A DNA stretch of 64,000 bases from Lentzea guizhouensis (GCF_001701025.1 NZ_CP016793.1:4588001-4652000); one strand, 5' to 3'; shown: positions 16,505-27,475, counted from the stretch's first letter. Program-made: numbers and translations. Notes: generated from the letters alone by a model not told the origin.

Positions 16505-19500
16505 GTGAGAGCAGTACAGCGAGGTGCCCGTCGGGGGATCACCGCGCTCGCGTTGTCGGCCGGGCTCGTCACCACGACGATCGCCGCGACGGCCACCAGC
16601 GCGCACGCGGAGGAACCCGTTGCGCCACAGGGTGGAAAGCGCGACCACGTGATCACGCTGATCACCGGCGACCGGGTGGAGCTGGCCGGTGGGCGGGTCG
16701 TCCGGTACGTGCCGGGGCCTGGCCGCGACCGGGTGCCGGTGCGGACGTTCACCGAGAACGGGCACCGGCACGTGGTCCCGGCCGACGCGGACCTGCTGGT
16801 CCTGCGCGGAAAGCTGGACCAGCGGCTGTTCGACGTGACGTCGCTGGTGGAGTTCGGGTACGACGACGCGCGCCGCGACACGGTGCCGGTGATCGTGCGG
16901 CCGGCGGCGGGCGCGCGATCGGGCGGTGCGGCGCTGTCGGCGCTCGCCGCGCAGGAACCGGTGGCCGGTCTGGTCGCGGCGACCGCGGCGAAGTCGGGCA
17001 GTGCCTGGCAGGCGCTCAGCGGTGGCGCGGTGGACAAGGTGTGGCTCGACGGGCTGCGCAAGGTGTCGCTCGACCGCAGCACCAAGCAGATCGGCGCGCC
17101 GCAGGCGTGGCAGGCCGGCATCACCGGCAAGGGCGTGAAGGTCGCGGTGCTCGACACGGGCGTCGACGAGAAGCACCCCGACCTGCAGGGCCAGCAGCTC
17201 GCGGAGAAGAACTTCACCGACTCGCCGGACAACACCGACGAGGTCGGCCACGGCACGCACGTCGCGTCGACGATCGCGAGCAAGGGCGCGCAGCACCGCG
17301 GTGTCGCGCCGGACGCGCAGCTGCTCGACGGCAAGGTCTGCTTCCCCGGTGGCTGCCCGGACTCGGCGATCCTCGCCGGCATGCAGTGGGCGGCGGACCA
17401 GGGCGCCCAGGTCGTCAACATGAGCCTCGGCGGCTACGACACCCCGGACGTCGACCCGATCGAGGACGCGGTCAACCGGATCTCCCGCGAGACGGGGGCG
17501 CTGTTCGTGGTCGCGGCCGGCAACTCGGGGCGGCCGGAGACCATCGGCTCGCCGGGTAGCGCCGAGTCCGCGCTGACCGTGGGTGCGGTGGACCGCAACG
17601 ACGCCATCGCGCCGTTCTCCAGCCGCGGTCCGGCGGCCGACGGTGCGGTGAAGCCGGACGTCACCGCGCCCGGTGTCGGCATCACGGCGGCCGAGGCGGG
17701 CACGCAGGGCCACGTCGCGATGGACGGCACGTCGATGGCCACGCCGCACGTGGCCGGTGTCGTCGCTCTGCTCAAGCAGCAGCACCCGGACTGGTCGGGG
17801 CAGCAGCTCAAGGCGACCGTGATGGCCTCGGCGAGGGCCAACCCGGCGCTCACCCCGTTCGACCAGGGCACAGGTCGCGTGGACGTGCCGAAGATGCTGG
17901 TGCAGCAGGTGGTCTCGGAGCCGGGCAACGTCAACTTCGGCGTCCAGCAGTGGCCGCACGACGACGACCAGAAGGTCGTCCGCGAGCTCACCTACCGCAA
18001 CGCGGGTGCCGAGCCCGTGACGTTCGACCTGACCGCGGAGGTCAAGGGCCCGGACGGCAAGCCCGCTCCGGCCGGCCTGCTCACCGTGTCGCCGGGTCAG
18101 GTCACCGTCCCGGCGGGCGGCACGGCCAAGGCCACGCTGACCGCCGACACCAGGGTGAACGCGCCCGACGGTGCCTACAGCGGCGCGATCGTCACCTCGA
18201 CCGGCCTGCGCACGCTCGTCAGCGTCACCCGCGAGGTGGAGAGCTACGACGTCGACGTCGCGGTGCTCGGCACCGACGGCAACCCGGCGGCGAACGCGCG
18301 GACGACGTTCGTCAACCTCGTGACCGGCAAGGGCTATCCGGTGCTGGGCGACAACCTGCGCCTGCCCAAGGGCGAGTACCAGGTGGACAGCGCGGTGTTC
18401 ACCGCGGACGACCGGGTCGCGCTGGTCGTGGCGCCGAAGGTCCAGGTGACCGGCAAGAGCAGCATCACCGTCGACGCACGCGTGGCCAAGCCGGTGGCGC
18501 TCAAGACGCCGGACGCTGCCGCGACGGGCCTGATCGGCACGATCTCGTTCACCTCGCAGGTCGCGGGCGAGCGGAGCGGGTACGGCTGGGCTTTCTTCGG
18601 CGGTCTGGCGGGCCAGGTGCTCACCGGGAGGATCGGCGCGGACGCGCCTGGCTTCACGACGTCGATCGCCGAGCAGTTCCAAGGCACGCCGCGGGACGAG
18701 AAGACGCCCGTGAGCTACCGCCTGATGTTCACCGAGCGCGGCGTGCCGACCGGTTTCGAGCGCGCCGTGCCGGCCTCGGAGCTGGCCGAGATGACGACCG
18801 GCTTCCGTCCGGCCGGTGAGGGCGCCAAGCACTCCGTCGCCGTGATGCCGTACCCGACCGACGGCAGCGGTGGCTTCGCGGCCTTCGTCCCGGTGCCCGA
18901 GGGCGGCCGCAGCGTGGACTTCGTGAACGCCGCGGGCGGCAAGTGGAGCTGGATCTACGACCGCAGCACCGCGGACAACGACATGGAGTACTCCACGGAG
19001 TCCCCGGCGAAGTCCTACAAGGCGGGCAAGAAGTACGCGCAGACGTTCGGCATCGCGGTCTTCGGCCCGTCCGTGCCCGCCGCGCCCGGCTTCGGCCTGG
19101 CCCGCTTCGAGGACCAGATCGCCGTGCGCGTGCCGCTCTTCACTGACGGCAACGGCGGCGAGGGCCGTGCGTACAACGGCACCGCGCGAACCACGTTGTT
19201 CCACAACGGAACCAAGCTCGGCGAGTCGGACCGCCCGAGCGCGGTCTTCGACGTGCCGGCCGCCGGCGGCAGCTACCGGGCCGAGATGGAGCACAGCCGC
19301 CCCGGCGAGCTGTCGACGAAGGTGAGCGGTGCCTGGACGTTCAAGTCCCAGCACACCACCGAGATCACCACGCTCCCGCTCTCGGTCGTCCGCTTCCTGC
19401 CGAAGCTCGACGGCCAGGACACCGCACACGGCCGCGTGCTCGTCGTGCCGGTGAAGGTCGAGCAGGCGGCGGGCACGCCTCGGGTGAAGCGCCTCACCGT

Positions 19501-19675
19501 CGAGGTCTCGTTCGACGACGGCGCCACCTGGAAGCAGGTGCCGGTGGCCGGTGACCGGGCCGTCGTGCAGCACCCGAAGGGGGCGAAGACCGCCTCGTTG
19601 CGCGCCAAGACCACGGACGCGGCGGGCGGCACGGGTGAGGTGACGATCATCCGGGCCTACAAGATCGCGGCCTGA
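16505..19675 (+). CDS. Secreted S8 family serine peptidase (subtilase)
   Basis: 1056-residue extracellular subtilisin-like protease. A signal peptide of ~35 residues (ITALALSAGLVTTTIAATATSAHA) is followed by a propeptide-like segment, then the catalytic domain with Asp217 (VLDTGVDEKHP), His249 (GHGTHVAS), the oxyanion Asn in VVAAGNSG, and Ser410 (GTSMATPHVAG). About 600 further residues form beta-rich C-terminal domains. The GTG start has GGAGGT six bases upstream. It stands alone as a transcription unit, ending at an inverted-repeat element in the convergent gap before phoD. Long C-terminal extensions of this kind are common in actinomycete extracellular proteases. Confidence 0.93.
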   Translation: MRAVQRGARRGITALALSAGLVTTTIAATATSAHAEEPVAPQGGKRDHVITLITGDRVELAGGRVVRYVPGPGRDRVPVRTFTENGHRHVVPADADLLVLRGKLDQRLFDVTSLVEFGYDDARRDTVPVIVRPAAGARSGGAALSALAAQEPVAGLVAATAAKSGSAWQALSGGAVDKVWLDGLRKVSLDRSTKQIGAPQAWQAGITGKGVKVAVLDTGVDEKHPDLQGQQLAEKNFTDSPDNTDEVGHGTHVASTIASKGAQHRGVAPDAQLLDGKVCFPGGCPDSAILAGMQWAADQGAQVVNMSLGGYDTPDVDPIEDAVNRISRETGALFVVAAGNSGRPETIGSPGSAESALTVGAVDRNDAIAPFSSRGPAADGAVKPDVTAPGVGITAAEAGTQGHVAMDGTSMATPHVAGVVALLKQQHPDWSGQQLKATVMASARANPALTPFDQGTGRVDVPKMLVQQVVSEPGNVNFGVQQWPHDDDQKVVRELTYRNAGAEPVTFDLTAEVKGPDGKPAPAGLLTVSPGQVTVPAGGTAKATLTADTRVNAPDGAYSGAIVTSTGLRTLVSVTREVESYDVDVAVLGTDGNPAANARTTFVNLVTGKGYPVLGDNLRLPKGEYQVDSAVFTADDRVALVVAPKVQVTGKSSITVDARVAKPVALKTPDAAATGLIGTISFTSQVAGERSGYGWAFFGGLAGQVLTGRIGADAPGFTTSIAEQFQGTPRDEKTPVSYRLMFTERGVPTGFERAVPASELAEMTTGFRPAGEGAKHSVAVMPYPTDGSGGFAAFVPVPEGGRSVDFVNAAGGKWSWIYDRSTADNDMEYSTESPAKSYKAGKKYAQTFGIAVFGPSVPAAPGFGLARFEDQIAVRVPLFTDGNGGEGRAYNGTARTTLFHNGTKLGESDRPSAVFDVPAAGGSYRAEMEHSRPGELSTKVSGAWTFKSQHTTEITTLPLSVVRFLPKLDGQDTAHGRVLVVPVKVEQAAGTPRVKRLTVEVSFDDGATWKQVPVAGDRAVVQHPKGAKTASLRAKTTDAAGGTGEVTIIRAYKIAA

Positions 19676-19692
19676 TCGAGCCGCTCAACAAC

Positions 19693-19789
19693 GTCAGACC
19701 CGCTGAGTAGCATCGGATTCGGGGGCACCACAGCTCTGCCACGCAGGGCCTGGGAGCCCCCGAAATCCAGTCTACTCAGCGGGTCTGAC
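19693..19789 (+). repeat. 97-bp element with perfect 18-bp terminal inverted repeats
   Basis: GTCAGACCCGCTGAGTAG at 19693-19710 is the exact reverse complement of 19772-19789. Inside, GGATTCGGGGGC and GCCCCCGAAATCC also pair, giving a long hairpin. A further direct copy of CTCAGCGGGTCTGACA lies at 19805-19820. It fills the gap between two convergent genes, so it may end transcription in both directions, or be a small non-autonomous repeat. Confidence 0.85.
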
Positions 19790-19837
19790 AGTTCTCAGCG
19801 GTCGCTCAGCGGGTCTGACAATGCCCAGCGGCCGAGC

Positions 19838-21376
19838 TCAGGGCCTGCGGTACTGCGCCGGCGACCCGACCGTCCCCGGATCCTCGTAGCTCCCCGCCAC
19901 CCCGCGGTCGACGTGGAACGTCGTCAGCGTCGACACCGGCGACGCCGCGTCGCGCCGGTCCCCGATCACCCGCATGTGCGTGGAGAACCGCCGCGGGGTC
20001 ACCTCGTAGACGTCGTAGCCGTACCTGTTGCCCTCGAAGTACTTCAGGTGCGGGTTCGCGGCACCCATCACGGGGCCGTTGGTCGCGTTCCACTCCGGCG
20101 AGTACGCACCCGAGGTCACCGAGTGGGCGGTGAACTCGGTGCCGATCACCGGCGACGACACGTCGTCGAAGTCCGGCCGGATGTCGTCCACGAACGCCGA
20201 GTGCCAGTCGCCGGTCAGCACCACGAGGTCCTTCATGCCGGAGGACGCCACGTGGCCGAGCACCTCGCGACGCTCGGCCAGGAAGCCGTCCCACTGGTCG
20301 GTGAAGTAGTAGCCGCCACCGCGGCGGGCGAGCTGCGAAAGCATGATCGAGTTGATCCACACCTGCCACGTCTCGCGGGCGCCGGAAACGCCGTCCAGGA
20401 GCCATTTCTTCTGTTCGGCGCCCAGGATCGTGCCACCGGCCAGGTTCTGCGCGGACCGGTACTGCCGCAGGTCCAGCACCGTCAGGTCGAGCAGGTCGCC
20501 CCACTGCCGGCGGCGGTGGATCTGCGGTTCCAGGGCGCTGCCGGAGCGGATCGGCAGGTGCTCGTACCAGGCCTGGTAGGCGGCCGCGCGGCGCTTGACG
20601 AACGGCGCGGAGCCCTCGGAGCCGCTGTAGTCGTTCACGACCTCGTGGTCGTCCCAGGTCAGGAAGAACGGGTGCGCGGCGTGGGCGTCGCGCAGGGACG
20701 GGTCGCCCTTGTACAGCGCGTGGCGGCGGCGGTAGTCGGCCAGCGTCAGCACCGCGGGGCCCTCGTGGTCGCGCACGTGCTGGCCGCCGACCTGGCCGTG
20801 CTCGTAGATGTAGTCGCCGAGGTGCACCACGAAGTCGACGTTCTCGCGCGCGATGCCGCGGTGCGCGGCGTAGAAGCCGTCGTGGAACGCCTGGCAGTTC
20901 GCCGTGGCGAAGCGGACGCGGGAGACGTGGCCGACCGGGGCGGTGCGGGTGCGGCCCACGCGGCTGCGCTTGCCGAGGGCGCGGAACTGGTAGTGGTAGA
21001 TGTGGCCGGGGCGCAGGCCCTGCACCGGCACGTGGACGCTGTGCCCCAACAGGTTCGAGGCCGCGACGGTGCCGCGCGCCACCGGCTGGCGCATCGCCGG
21101 GTCGAGGGCGACCGTCCACTCGACCTCGACGACCTCGGGCAGCGGCTGTTCGAACGCGAGCGGCTCCGGGGCGAGGCGGGTCCACAGGACCACGCTGTCC
21201 GGCAACGGATCCCCGGAGCCGACGCCCAGGGTGAACGGGGCCGCGTCCCAGGAGGCGCCGAGCTGCTCGGCGGCCGCACGGGCCTGCGCGGGGGACAGGC
21301 CCTGGGCCAACGGCCACACGGTGCCCAGTGCGCCGGCGGCCGCGGCGGCGCGCAGGAGGTCACGCCTGTTCAGCAT
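19838..21376 (-). CDS. phoD: PhoD-like alkaline phosphatase (Tat-exported)
   Basis: 512-residue metallophosphoesterase of the PhoD family, releasing phosphate from diesters or monoesters outside the cell. The N-terminus MLNRRDLLRAAAAAGAL is a twin-arginine signal. A fibronectin-like N-terminal domain (FTLGVGSGDPLPDSVVLWTRLAP) and the catalytic core with VHLGDYIYEHG, TWDDHEVVNDYSG and LTGDWHSAFVDD are intact. The ATG overlaps the stop of the upstream small gene by one base (TGATG), so the pair is translationally coupled. Phosphate-limitation control is usual for this family; I saw no PHO box that I could defend. Confidence 0.93.
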   Translation of the reverse strand: MLNRRDLLRAAAAAGALGTVWPLAQGLSPAQARAAAEQLGASWDAAPFTLGVGSGDPLPDSVVLWTRLAPEPLAFEQPLPEVVEVEWTVALDPAMRQPVARGTVAASNLLGHSVHVPVQGLRPGHIYHYQFRALGKRSRVGRTRTAPVGHVSRVRFATANCQAFHDGFYAAHRGIARENVDFVVHLGDYIYEHGQVGGQHVRDHEGPAVLTLADYRRRHALYKGDPSLRDAHAAHPFFLTWDDHEVVNDYSGSEGSAPFVKRRAAAYQAWYEHLPIRSGSALEPQIHRRRQWGDLLDLTVLDLRQYRSAQNLAGGTILGAEQKKWLLDGVSGARETWQVWINSIMLSQLARRGGGYYFTDQWDGFLAERREVLGHVASSGMKDLVVLTGDWHSAFVDDIRPDFDDVSSPVIGTEFTAHSVTSGAYSPEWNATNGPVMGAANPHLKYFEGNRYGYDVYEVTPRRFSTHMRVIGDRRDAASPVSTLTTFHVDRGVAGSYEDPGTVGSPAQYRRP

Positions 21377-21894
21377 CAACGGGCTCCGATCGTGAACGAG
21401 ATGTTGTCCGCGTAGCCGTCGTTGGACGTGCCGCCACCGGAACGGGTCAGCTGCAGGGTGACCACGGCGGTGCGGCTGCCGGGCGGGACGGTGCCGGTGG
21501 CCGTGCGCTCGAACAGGCCGGTGCGGTTGCCGCGTTCCTCCGCGGTGACCGGGCCGAGCACCACGAGGCCGCGCGGCGTGCCCGCGGCGTCGAGGAACTC
21601 CACCGACAGGCGGGCGCCGTCCTGCTGCGATGCGTAGCCGCCGAGCCACGCCGACACCGCGAACCGAGATGAACGGCCCGCGAACTCGCGGGGCAACGTC
21701 ACCCTCTGTCGCAAGGTGCTCAGCGGCGTGTTCCCGCCGCCGAAGAACGCCGCGCCGCGCTGAGCGGGGCCTGGGTCACCGGGGCCCGGATACCCCTGCC
21801 CGGTGTCGTAGCGCAGCACCACGGGGGTGCCCGCGACGGTGAGCCAGCCGGTCAGGCCCTGCTCGGCGTCGCCGTTGACGATCAGTTCGGTCAT
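21376..21894 (-). CDS. Hypothetical beta-sandwich protein coupled to phoD
   Basis: 172 residues, no signal peptide. It starts MTELIVNGDAEQGLTGW, a pattern typical of carbohydrate-binding-like jelly-roll domains (N-G-D-x-E ... GW), and continues with beta-rich segments ending DGYADNISFTI, again a jelly-roll signature. It shares a TGATG junction with phoD. The function is unknown; it might bind a ligand or assist the phosphatase, but lacks an export signal of its own, so co-export with the Tat-targeted partner is one possibility. Confidence 0.75.
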   Translation of the reverse strand: MTELIVNGDAEQGLTGWLTVAGTPVVLRYDTGQGYPGPGDPGPAQRGAAFFGGGNTPLSTLRQRVTLPREFAGRSSRFAVSAWLGGYASQQDGARLSVEFLDAAGTPRGLVVLGPVTAEERGNRTGLFERTATGTVPPGSRTAVVTLQLTRSGGGTSNDGYADNISFTIGAR

Positions 21895-21975
21895 GGGCTC
21901 GATCCGACCAACCGGTCATGGCCCACCCGGATCATGTGGTCGAACGCGGTGTGAACGGAAGGCCACAAGGGCCCC

Positions 21976-22000
21976 GGTGAGGCCTCACGAAGGCCTCACC
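21976..22000. promoter_or_regulatory. Inverted repeat in divergent promoter region
   Basis: GGTGAGGCC and GGCCTCACC, perfect nine-base arms around TCACGAA, in the 283-base gap between the minus-strand phosphatase operon and the DUF3040 gene. Position suits an operator; the binding protein is unknown. Confidence 0.35.
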
Positions 22001-22177
22001 ACTGCCCCAGGAGGATGATGGTGACAGAACCGACCGTATGAGAAGGCCGACTGGGTAGTCGCCGGGGCGCGCGGATCGTATCCTGGAGGGTGACGTCCCC
22101 AGGGGTGGGCCGTCCGCCGGGATCGGCGGCAACCGCGAACACCCGGCGCCCGCGACCGCTGTGCCGGAGGAGGAACG

Positions 22178-22576
22178 ATGCCACTCTCCGAGCACGAGCA
22201 GCGACTGCTCGACCAGATCGAGCGCGCGCTCTACGCCGAAGACCCGAAGTTCGCATCCACCGTACGAGGCGCCAAGTTGCGGCGGCCGTCCAAGCGGCGT
22301 CGTGTACAGGGCATCGTGCTGTTCGTCGCCGGTGTTGCGGCGCTCATCGCCGGGGTGATCTTCCCGCAGCTCGCGATCGCCAGCATCCCGGTCGTGAGCG
22401 TCTTCGGCTTCCTGCTCATGTTCTTCGGCGTGCTCATCACCCTGACGACGTTGCGTCGCGGTGACCAGGTCGCCGAAGGCGCGCAGGAAGAGGGCGCAAA
22501 GCCCACGCGCAGCCGCAGCTCGTTCTCCGAACGGATGGAGGAGCGCTTCCGCCGTCGCTTCGACGAGGAGCAGTAA
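22178..22576 (+). CDS. DUF3040 domain membrane protein
   Basis: 132-residue protein with the actinobacterial DUF3040 layout: N-terminal amphipathic segment (MPLSEHEQRLLDQIERALYAEDPKFAST), two transmembrane helices (VLFVAGVAALIAGVIF; VSVFGFLLMFFGVLITLT), and a charged cytoplasmic tail. GGAGGAGG lies just upstream of the ATG. A DUF3040 gene near mraZ is also found in mycobacteria. It ends at a strong bidirectional terminator facing the transglutaminase gene. Its molecular function is not known. Confidence 0.9.
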   Translation: MPLSEHEQRLLDQIERALYAEDPKFASTVRGAKLRRPSKRRRVQGIVLFVAGVAALIAGVIFPQLAIASIPVVSVFGFLLMFFGVLITLTTLRRGDQVAEGAQEEGAKPTRSRSSFSERMEERFRRRFDEEQ

Positions 22577-22618
22577 GCGCCCACAACTCCAGCCGCAGAC
22601 CTTCAGACACAGACGTTC

Positions 22619-22670
22619 AGACGCGGATCGGGCCCGCCCCCAACCAGGGGGACGGGCCCGATCCGCGTCT
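22619..22670. terminator. Bidirectional terminator hairpin
   Basis: AGACGCGGATCGGGCCCG at 22619-22636 pairs perfectly with 22653-22670 around a short C5/G5 inner stem. It lies between the convergent DUF3040 and transglutaminase genes. Confidence 0.85.
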
Positions 22671-22677
22671 GCGGTCG

Positions 22678-25155
22678 CTACACCGGAACCGGTTCCTGGT
22701 CCGGGGTGTCGGCCAGCGGCGCCGGCGTGGGCCGCAGCACCGACTTCGGGAACAGCCTGGCCCGCAACGACAACGGCGCGTTCTGTCGCAACGACTGTCG
22801 CACCGCGGCCAGTGCGCCGGGCAACGCCGGGTCGGCCGTCGGGTTCGGGCTGTACCACGCCCGCTCGATCGCCGCGATCATCACGCGCAGCCCGTCGCGG
22901 CCTGCCTCGTCCAGGTTGTGCTCCCGCGCCAGCCTGCGCGCGGCCGTCCTGATCGTCTCGGCCGACGGCACCGGGGCGCCGCGGTCGATCGACTCCGCCA
23001 TCAGCTCCGCCCACGCCGCCGTGGCCGCGTCCGGGCCGAGCGCCGTCACGGCGTGCAGGCGGTTGTGCCGGCGCACGGCCCGCACGAGCGTCGGCGTCAT
23101 GACCGCCCCGACGACCACCAGCAGCACGGCCAGCCACCACGAGAACAACGCCGCGGCCAGCCCGACCCCGATGAGCCACAGCGCGGCCGCCGCCGGGATC
23201 AGCAGCTTGCGCGCCCACGCCGCGCCCAGCAGGCCCGCGCTGATCACGCCGAGCAGCGCCAGCACCAGGAACAGCGTCAGCAGGAACGCCAGCAGCAGCA
23301 CCACGCCCAACGCCCACAGGTGCCACGGCGGGGTGGACTGCTGGGTGGCGTCACCGGTGACACCGGCTTCCTCCTCGCCGTCGGCCGAGGTCGACGGGGC
23401 CGCGGAGTCCTGGCTGACCGGCGCGGTCGTCGACGTCTGGGTGTTCGCCGTCGGCTCCTCCTCCGCACCCGGCGCCTGTTCGCGCAGGTACGGCGGCACG
23501 ACCGCGCGGCCGTCCGTCATCGGCGTCGGGTCGAACGTCATCCAGCCGTGGTTCGGGAAGAAGATCTCGACCCACGCGTGGGCGTCGTCGGTGCTGATGG
23601 TCCGGTAGGCGTTGTCCGGCGACGGGACGCCGGCGGTGAAGCCGATCGCCACGCGCGAGGCCAGGCCGACCGTGCGGGCCATGGCGGCCATCGCGGAGGC
23701 GTACTGCTCGCAGAAGCCGGTCTTGCCCCTGGTCACGAAGTCGGTCAGCGCGTCCTTCGTGACGTCGCCCTGGGTCTTGAGCTCGTAGCGGAACCCGCTG
23801 GTCGGGCCGTTGAAGAACTCGGTGAGCGCGGCGGCCTTGTCGAAGTCGTTGGTGGCGTCCTTGGTGACGTCCCGCGCGATGTCGATCACCTCTTGCTCGA
23901 CCCCGTCGTACTTGTAGTACTCGGGGTCGACCTGGCTGCGCTGACCGGACGCCATGCGCAGCTGGTTCTTCGTCGGCGTCGACAGCACCGTCTCGAGGTC
24001 GTAGGACTCCGGCTCGCGCTCGCGCTGGGTGAAGATCACGCCCTTGCCGGGGTCGAACCGGTAGTCGTCGTCCGGGGTGTCGATCCGGCGGACCGCGCCG
24101 TAGGTCGGCAGCCAGAAGCTCGTCCAGCCCCGCGGCTCGATCTCGATCTTGGTCGACTTGCCCTCGCCGCGGTCGCCGGGCTGCAGCGGCAGCTCACCGC
24201 GCGCAGGCTGGCCGCCGGGGTCGCTGCCGCGCTCCCAGCCCTTGTTCGGCACGTACCTGGCGAGCGTGGAGGCCCGCATGTAGGTGCTCTCCGGCAGCCC
24301 GCGCACCTGGAACACCTCGGTGGTCTTGCCGCGGTTGAGCATGCCGCGCAACGACGTCATCTCGTTGAGCCCGATGCCGCCACGACCACCCGCGCCGCTG
24401 CCGCTGAGCGGCAACCGCCCGACCGTGCCGACGATCGTCACGCCCGCGCCCACGACCAGCGCGATCACCATCGCGATGCTCGCCACCGTGGTCGCCGAGC
24501 TGCCCGTCCCGCTCGCCGAGCCGGACCCCAGCCGTCCTCGCCACGCCTCGTGCCGGTGCTGGCCGTCCACCGCGAGCAGCATCGCGAACGCCGCCGCGCC
24601 CAGGATGAACGTCCAGAACGGCAGCATCTCGTCGGCCAGCGACGCCGGCACCGCGAACACGCACAGCAGCACCAGCCCGGACGCCGCCGGAGCCGCCGCG
24701 GCGACCGCCAGCGTGTCCACCAGCACCGCGACCAGGCCGATCGCCAGCACCACCAGCGCCTGGATCGCCGGCGTCGCGTGCACCGGCGGCACACCGGTCT
24801 GCACCTGCGCCACCGACTCCGCCAGCACGTTCCCGAGTTCGCCCAGGGCATCGGGACCCGGCAGGAACAGCAGGACGCCCGACCGCGTGTGCAACGCCGT
24901 GAGCAGGCACAACAGCACGAACACCTGCGCGATCGCCACCAGCGGCGGAGGCAGCCTGGTCGCCCGCAGGAACGCGCCCGTCACCGTGATCGCCACGATC
25001 ACGACGGCGATCCGCACCAGCCACAGGTCGCCCTCGATCACACCGGACAACGCCGTCGACGCGCACAGCACCGCCAGCGCCGCGATCCACGGCGTGGCGG
25101 AGCTGAACCACTCCGACGACTCACTGCCTCCCCTGGAGGCCGTTCTGCTCGCCAT
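22678..25155 (-). CDS. TgpA-like membrane transglutaminase (DUF3488)
   Basis: 825-residue polytopic protein. Several N-terminal transmembrane helices form the DUF3488 region, followed by an extracytoplasmic transglutaminase-core domain with Cys482 (GKTGFCEQYASA), His526 (DDAHAWVEIFF) and Asp542 (MTFDPTP) as the triad. A Ser/Thr/Glu-rich linker, further transmembrane helices and a cytoplasmic DUF4129-like tail follow. It is the last gene of the classic moxR-DUF58-tgpA operon, with its ATG only four bases after the DUF58 stop. Proteins of this type act in the cell envelope; the substrate is unknown. Confidence 0.93.
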   Translation of the reverse strand: MASRTASRGGSESSEWFSSATPWIAALAVLCASTALSGVIEGDLWLVRIAVVIVAITVTGAFLRATRLPPPLVAIAQVFVLLCLLTALHTRSGVLLFLPGPDALGELGNVLAESVAQVQTGVPPVHATPAIQALVVLAIGLVAVLVDTLAVAAAAPAASGLVLLCVFAVPASLADEMLPFWTFILGAAAFAMLLAVDGQHRHEAWRGRLGSGSASGTGSSATTVASIAMVIALVVGAGVTIVGTVGRLPLSGSGAGGRGGIGLNEMTSLRGMLNRGKTTEVFQVRGLPESTYMRASTLARYVPNKGWERGSDPGGQPARGELPLQPGDRGEGKSTKIEIEPRGWTSFWLPTYGAVRRIDTPDDDYRFDPGKGVIFTQREREPESYDLETVLSTPTKNQLRMASGQRSQVDPEYYKYDGVEQEVIDIARDVTKDATNDFDKAAALTEFFNGPTSGFRYELKTQGDVTKDALTDFVTRGKTGFCEQYASAMAAMARTVGLASRVAIGFTAGVPSPDNAYRTISTDDAHAWVEIFFPNHGWMTFDPTPMTDGRAVVPPYLREQAPGAEEEPTANTQTSTTAPVSQDSAAPSTSADGEEEAGVTGDATQQSTPPWHLWALGVVLLLAFLLTLFLVLALLGVISAGLLGAAWARKLLIPAAAALWLIGVGLAAALFSWWLAVLLVVVGAVMTPTLVRAVRRHNRLHAVTALGPDAATAAWAELMAESIDRGAPVPSAETIRTAARRLAREHNLDEAGRDGLRVMIAAIERAWYSPNPTADPALPGALAAVRQSLRQNAPLSLRARLFPKSVLRPTPAPLADTPDQEPVPV

Positions 25156-25159
25156 GGGG

Positions 25160-26423
25160 TCAGCCCACCTCCGAACGCACTGCCGGCCCGCGGTTGCTCG
25201 CGCTCGCGCACAGCTCCGCCCACACCTGCTGCATCGACGCCGACGGCCTGGCGATCGCCACGCCCCAGCCCGCGCCGGTCAGCAACCGCCGGGCGTCCTC
25301 GGGGTCGGGGGCCGTCGCGTCCGACCCGCCCGCCCACGCGTTGACGTCCAGCAGCACCGCGAGGCTGCGCATGCCCCGCGGCCGATACCTGATCAGCTCG
25401 TCGACCGACGCCGGCGACACCCCGCCGAGCACGGCGATGACCTCCTGGCCGGCACCGGGGTCGATGCCGGCCGCGAGCTCCTTGCGGTGCGAGGCCTGCA
25501 GCGCGGCCAGCGAGTCGAGCACCACGTGGTCGCTGTGCCCGCCGTCGGCCGCACCACCGGCGAGCACCCGGCCGTCCTCGGCGACCAGGCGCACCTGGTG
25601 GCCGAAGTGGTGCAGGTGCAGGCAGATCGACGCCACGAACGAGATCGACCACTCGAGCGACGCCGTCGGGCCGCTGCCGCGGTGCGCGTGGATGCGGTGG
25701 TCGAGCAGCACGGTCGTGCCGCCGCGCCACGGGCGTTCCTCGACGCGCACCATCAGCTCGTCGCGCCGGGCGGTCGAGCGCCAGTGCACCTTCCGCAGGT
25801 CATCGCCCTGCCGGTAGGGCCGCACCACCGCGTCGTCCTCGCCCTGGCCCGCGCAGCCGCACCGAGCCGTCGTCACCGGCGCCCATGCCGGAGCCACCGG
25901 GCAGCCCGGCGAGGCGCACCACCCGCGGCACCACGACCAGGCGGGACCGCCCGGCCAGCTCGCGGTCGAACTCGGCGAGGCCGAACGGGTCGGTGATCCG
26001 CGCCATCAGCGGGCCGACCTGCTGGATGCCGCGCATGACCGGCTTGAGCGGGTAGCGCAGCGACGTGGGCGTGTTGCGCGGCAGCCGCTCCACCAGGAAC
26101 CGCGGCCGCGCGCCCAGCGCGTAGGGGACCGTGTCCTCCAGCATCAGCCCGCCGGTGGGCAGGCGGCCGGTGCTGCGCAGGTCGAGCTTCACCTCGGACG
26201 CGGCCCCGACCGGCACCCGGCTGGGAGCGAGGAACCGCGCCGCGTGCAGACCGACGCGGGCCCGCGTGGCGAGCCACGCGGCCAGCAGCGGCAACGCGAT
26301 CACGAACGCCGCGACCCGCAGCAGGTCGCGTTCGTTGAGCACCACGGCGCACGCTCCGGCGGCGAACCCCGCGGCCAGCAAGCATCGACCGCGGGTGGTC
26401 AGGCCGGACAGTGCGGTGCGCAT
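25160..26423 (-). pseudogene. DUF58 protein, interrupted by a frameshift
   Basis: MoxR-associated DUF58 protein split between two frames. The N-terminal part (MRTALSGLTTRGRCLLAAGF, two membrane helices, beta-domain) reads to about 25850. The C-terminal part with the family signature (QGEDDAVVRPYRQGDDLRKVHW) continues in the next frame. Removing one C/G from the run at about 25846-25850 restores one frame of ~420 codons. ATG 26423 lies two bases after the moxR stop. The operon is otherwise intact, so either the gene is truly broken or the base is a consensus error in a G/C run; I favour the latter. Confidence 0.8.
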
Positions 26424-26425
26424 CG

Positions 26426-27475
<1,050 letters not shown>

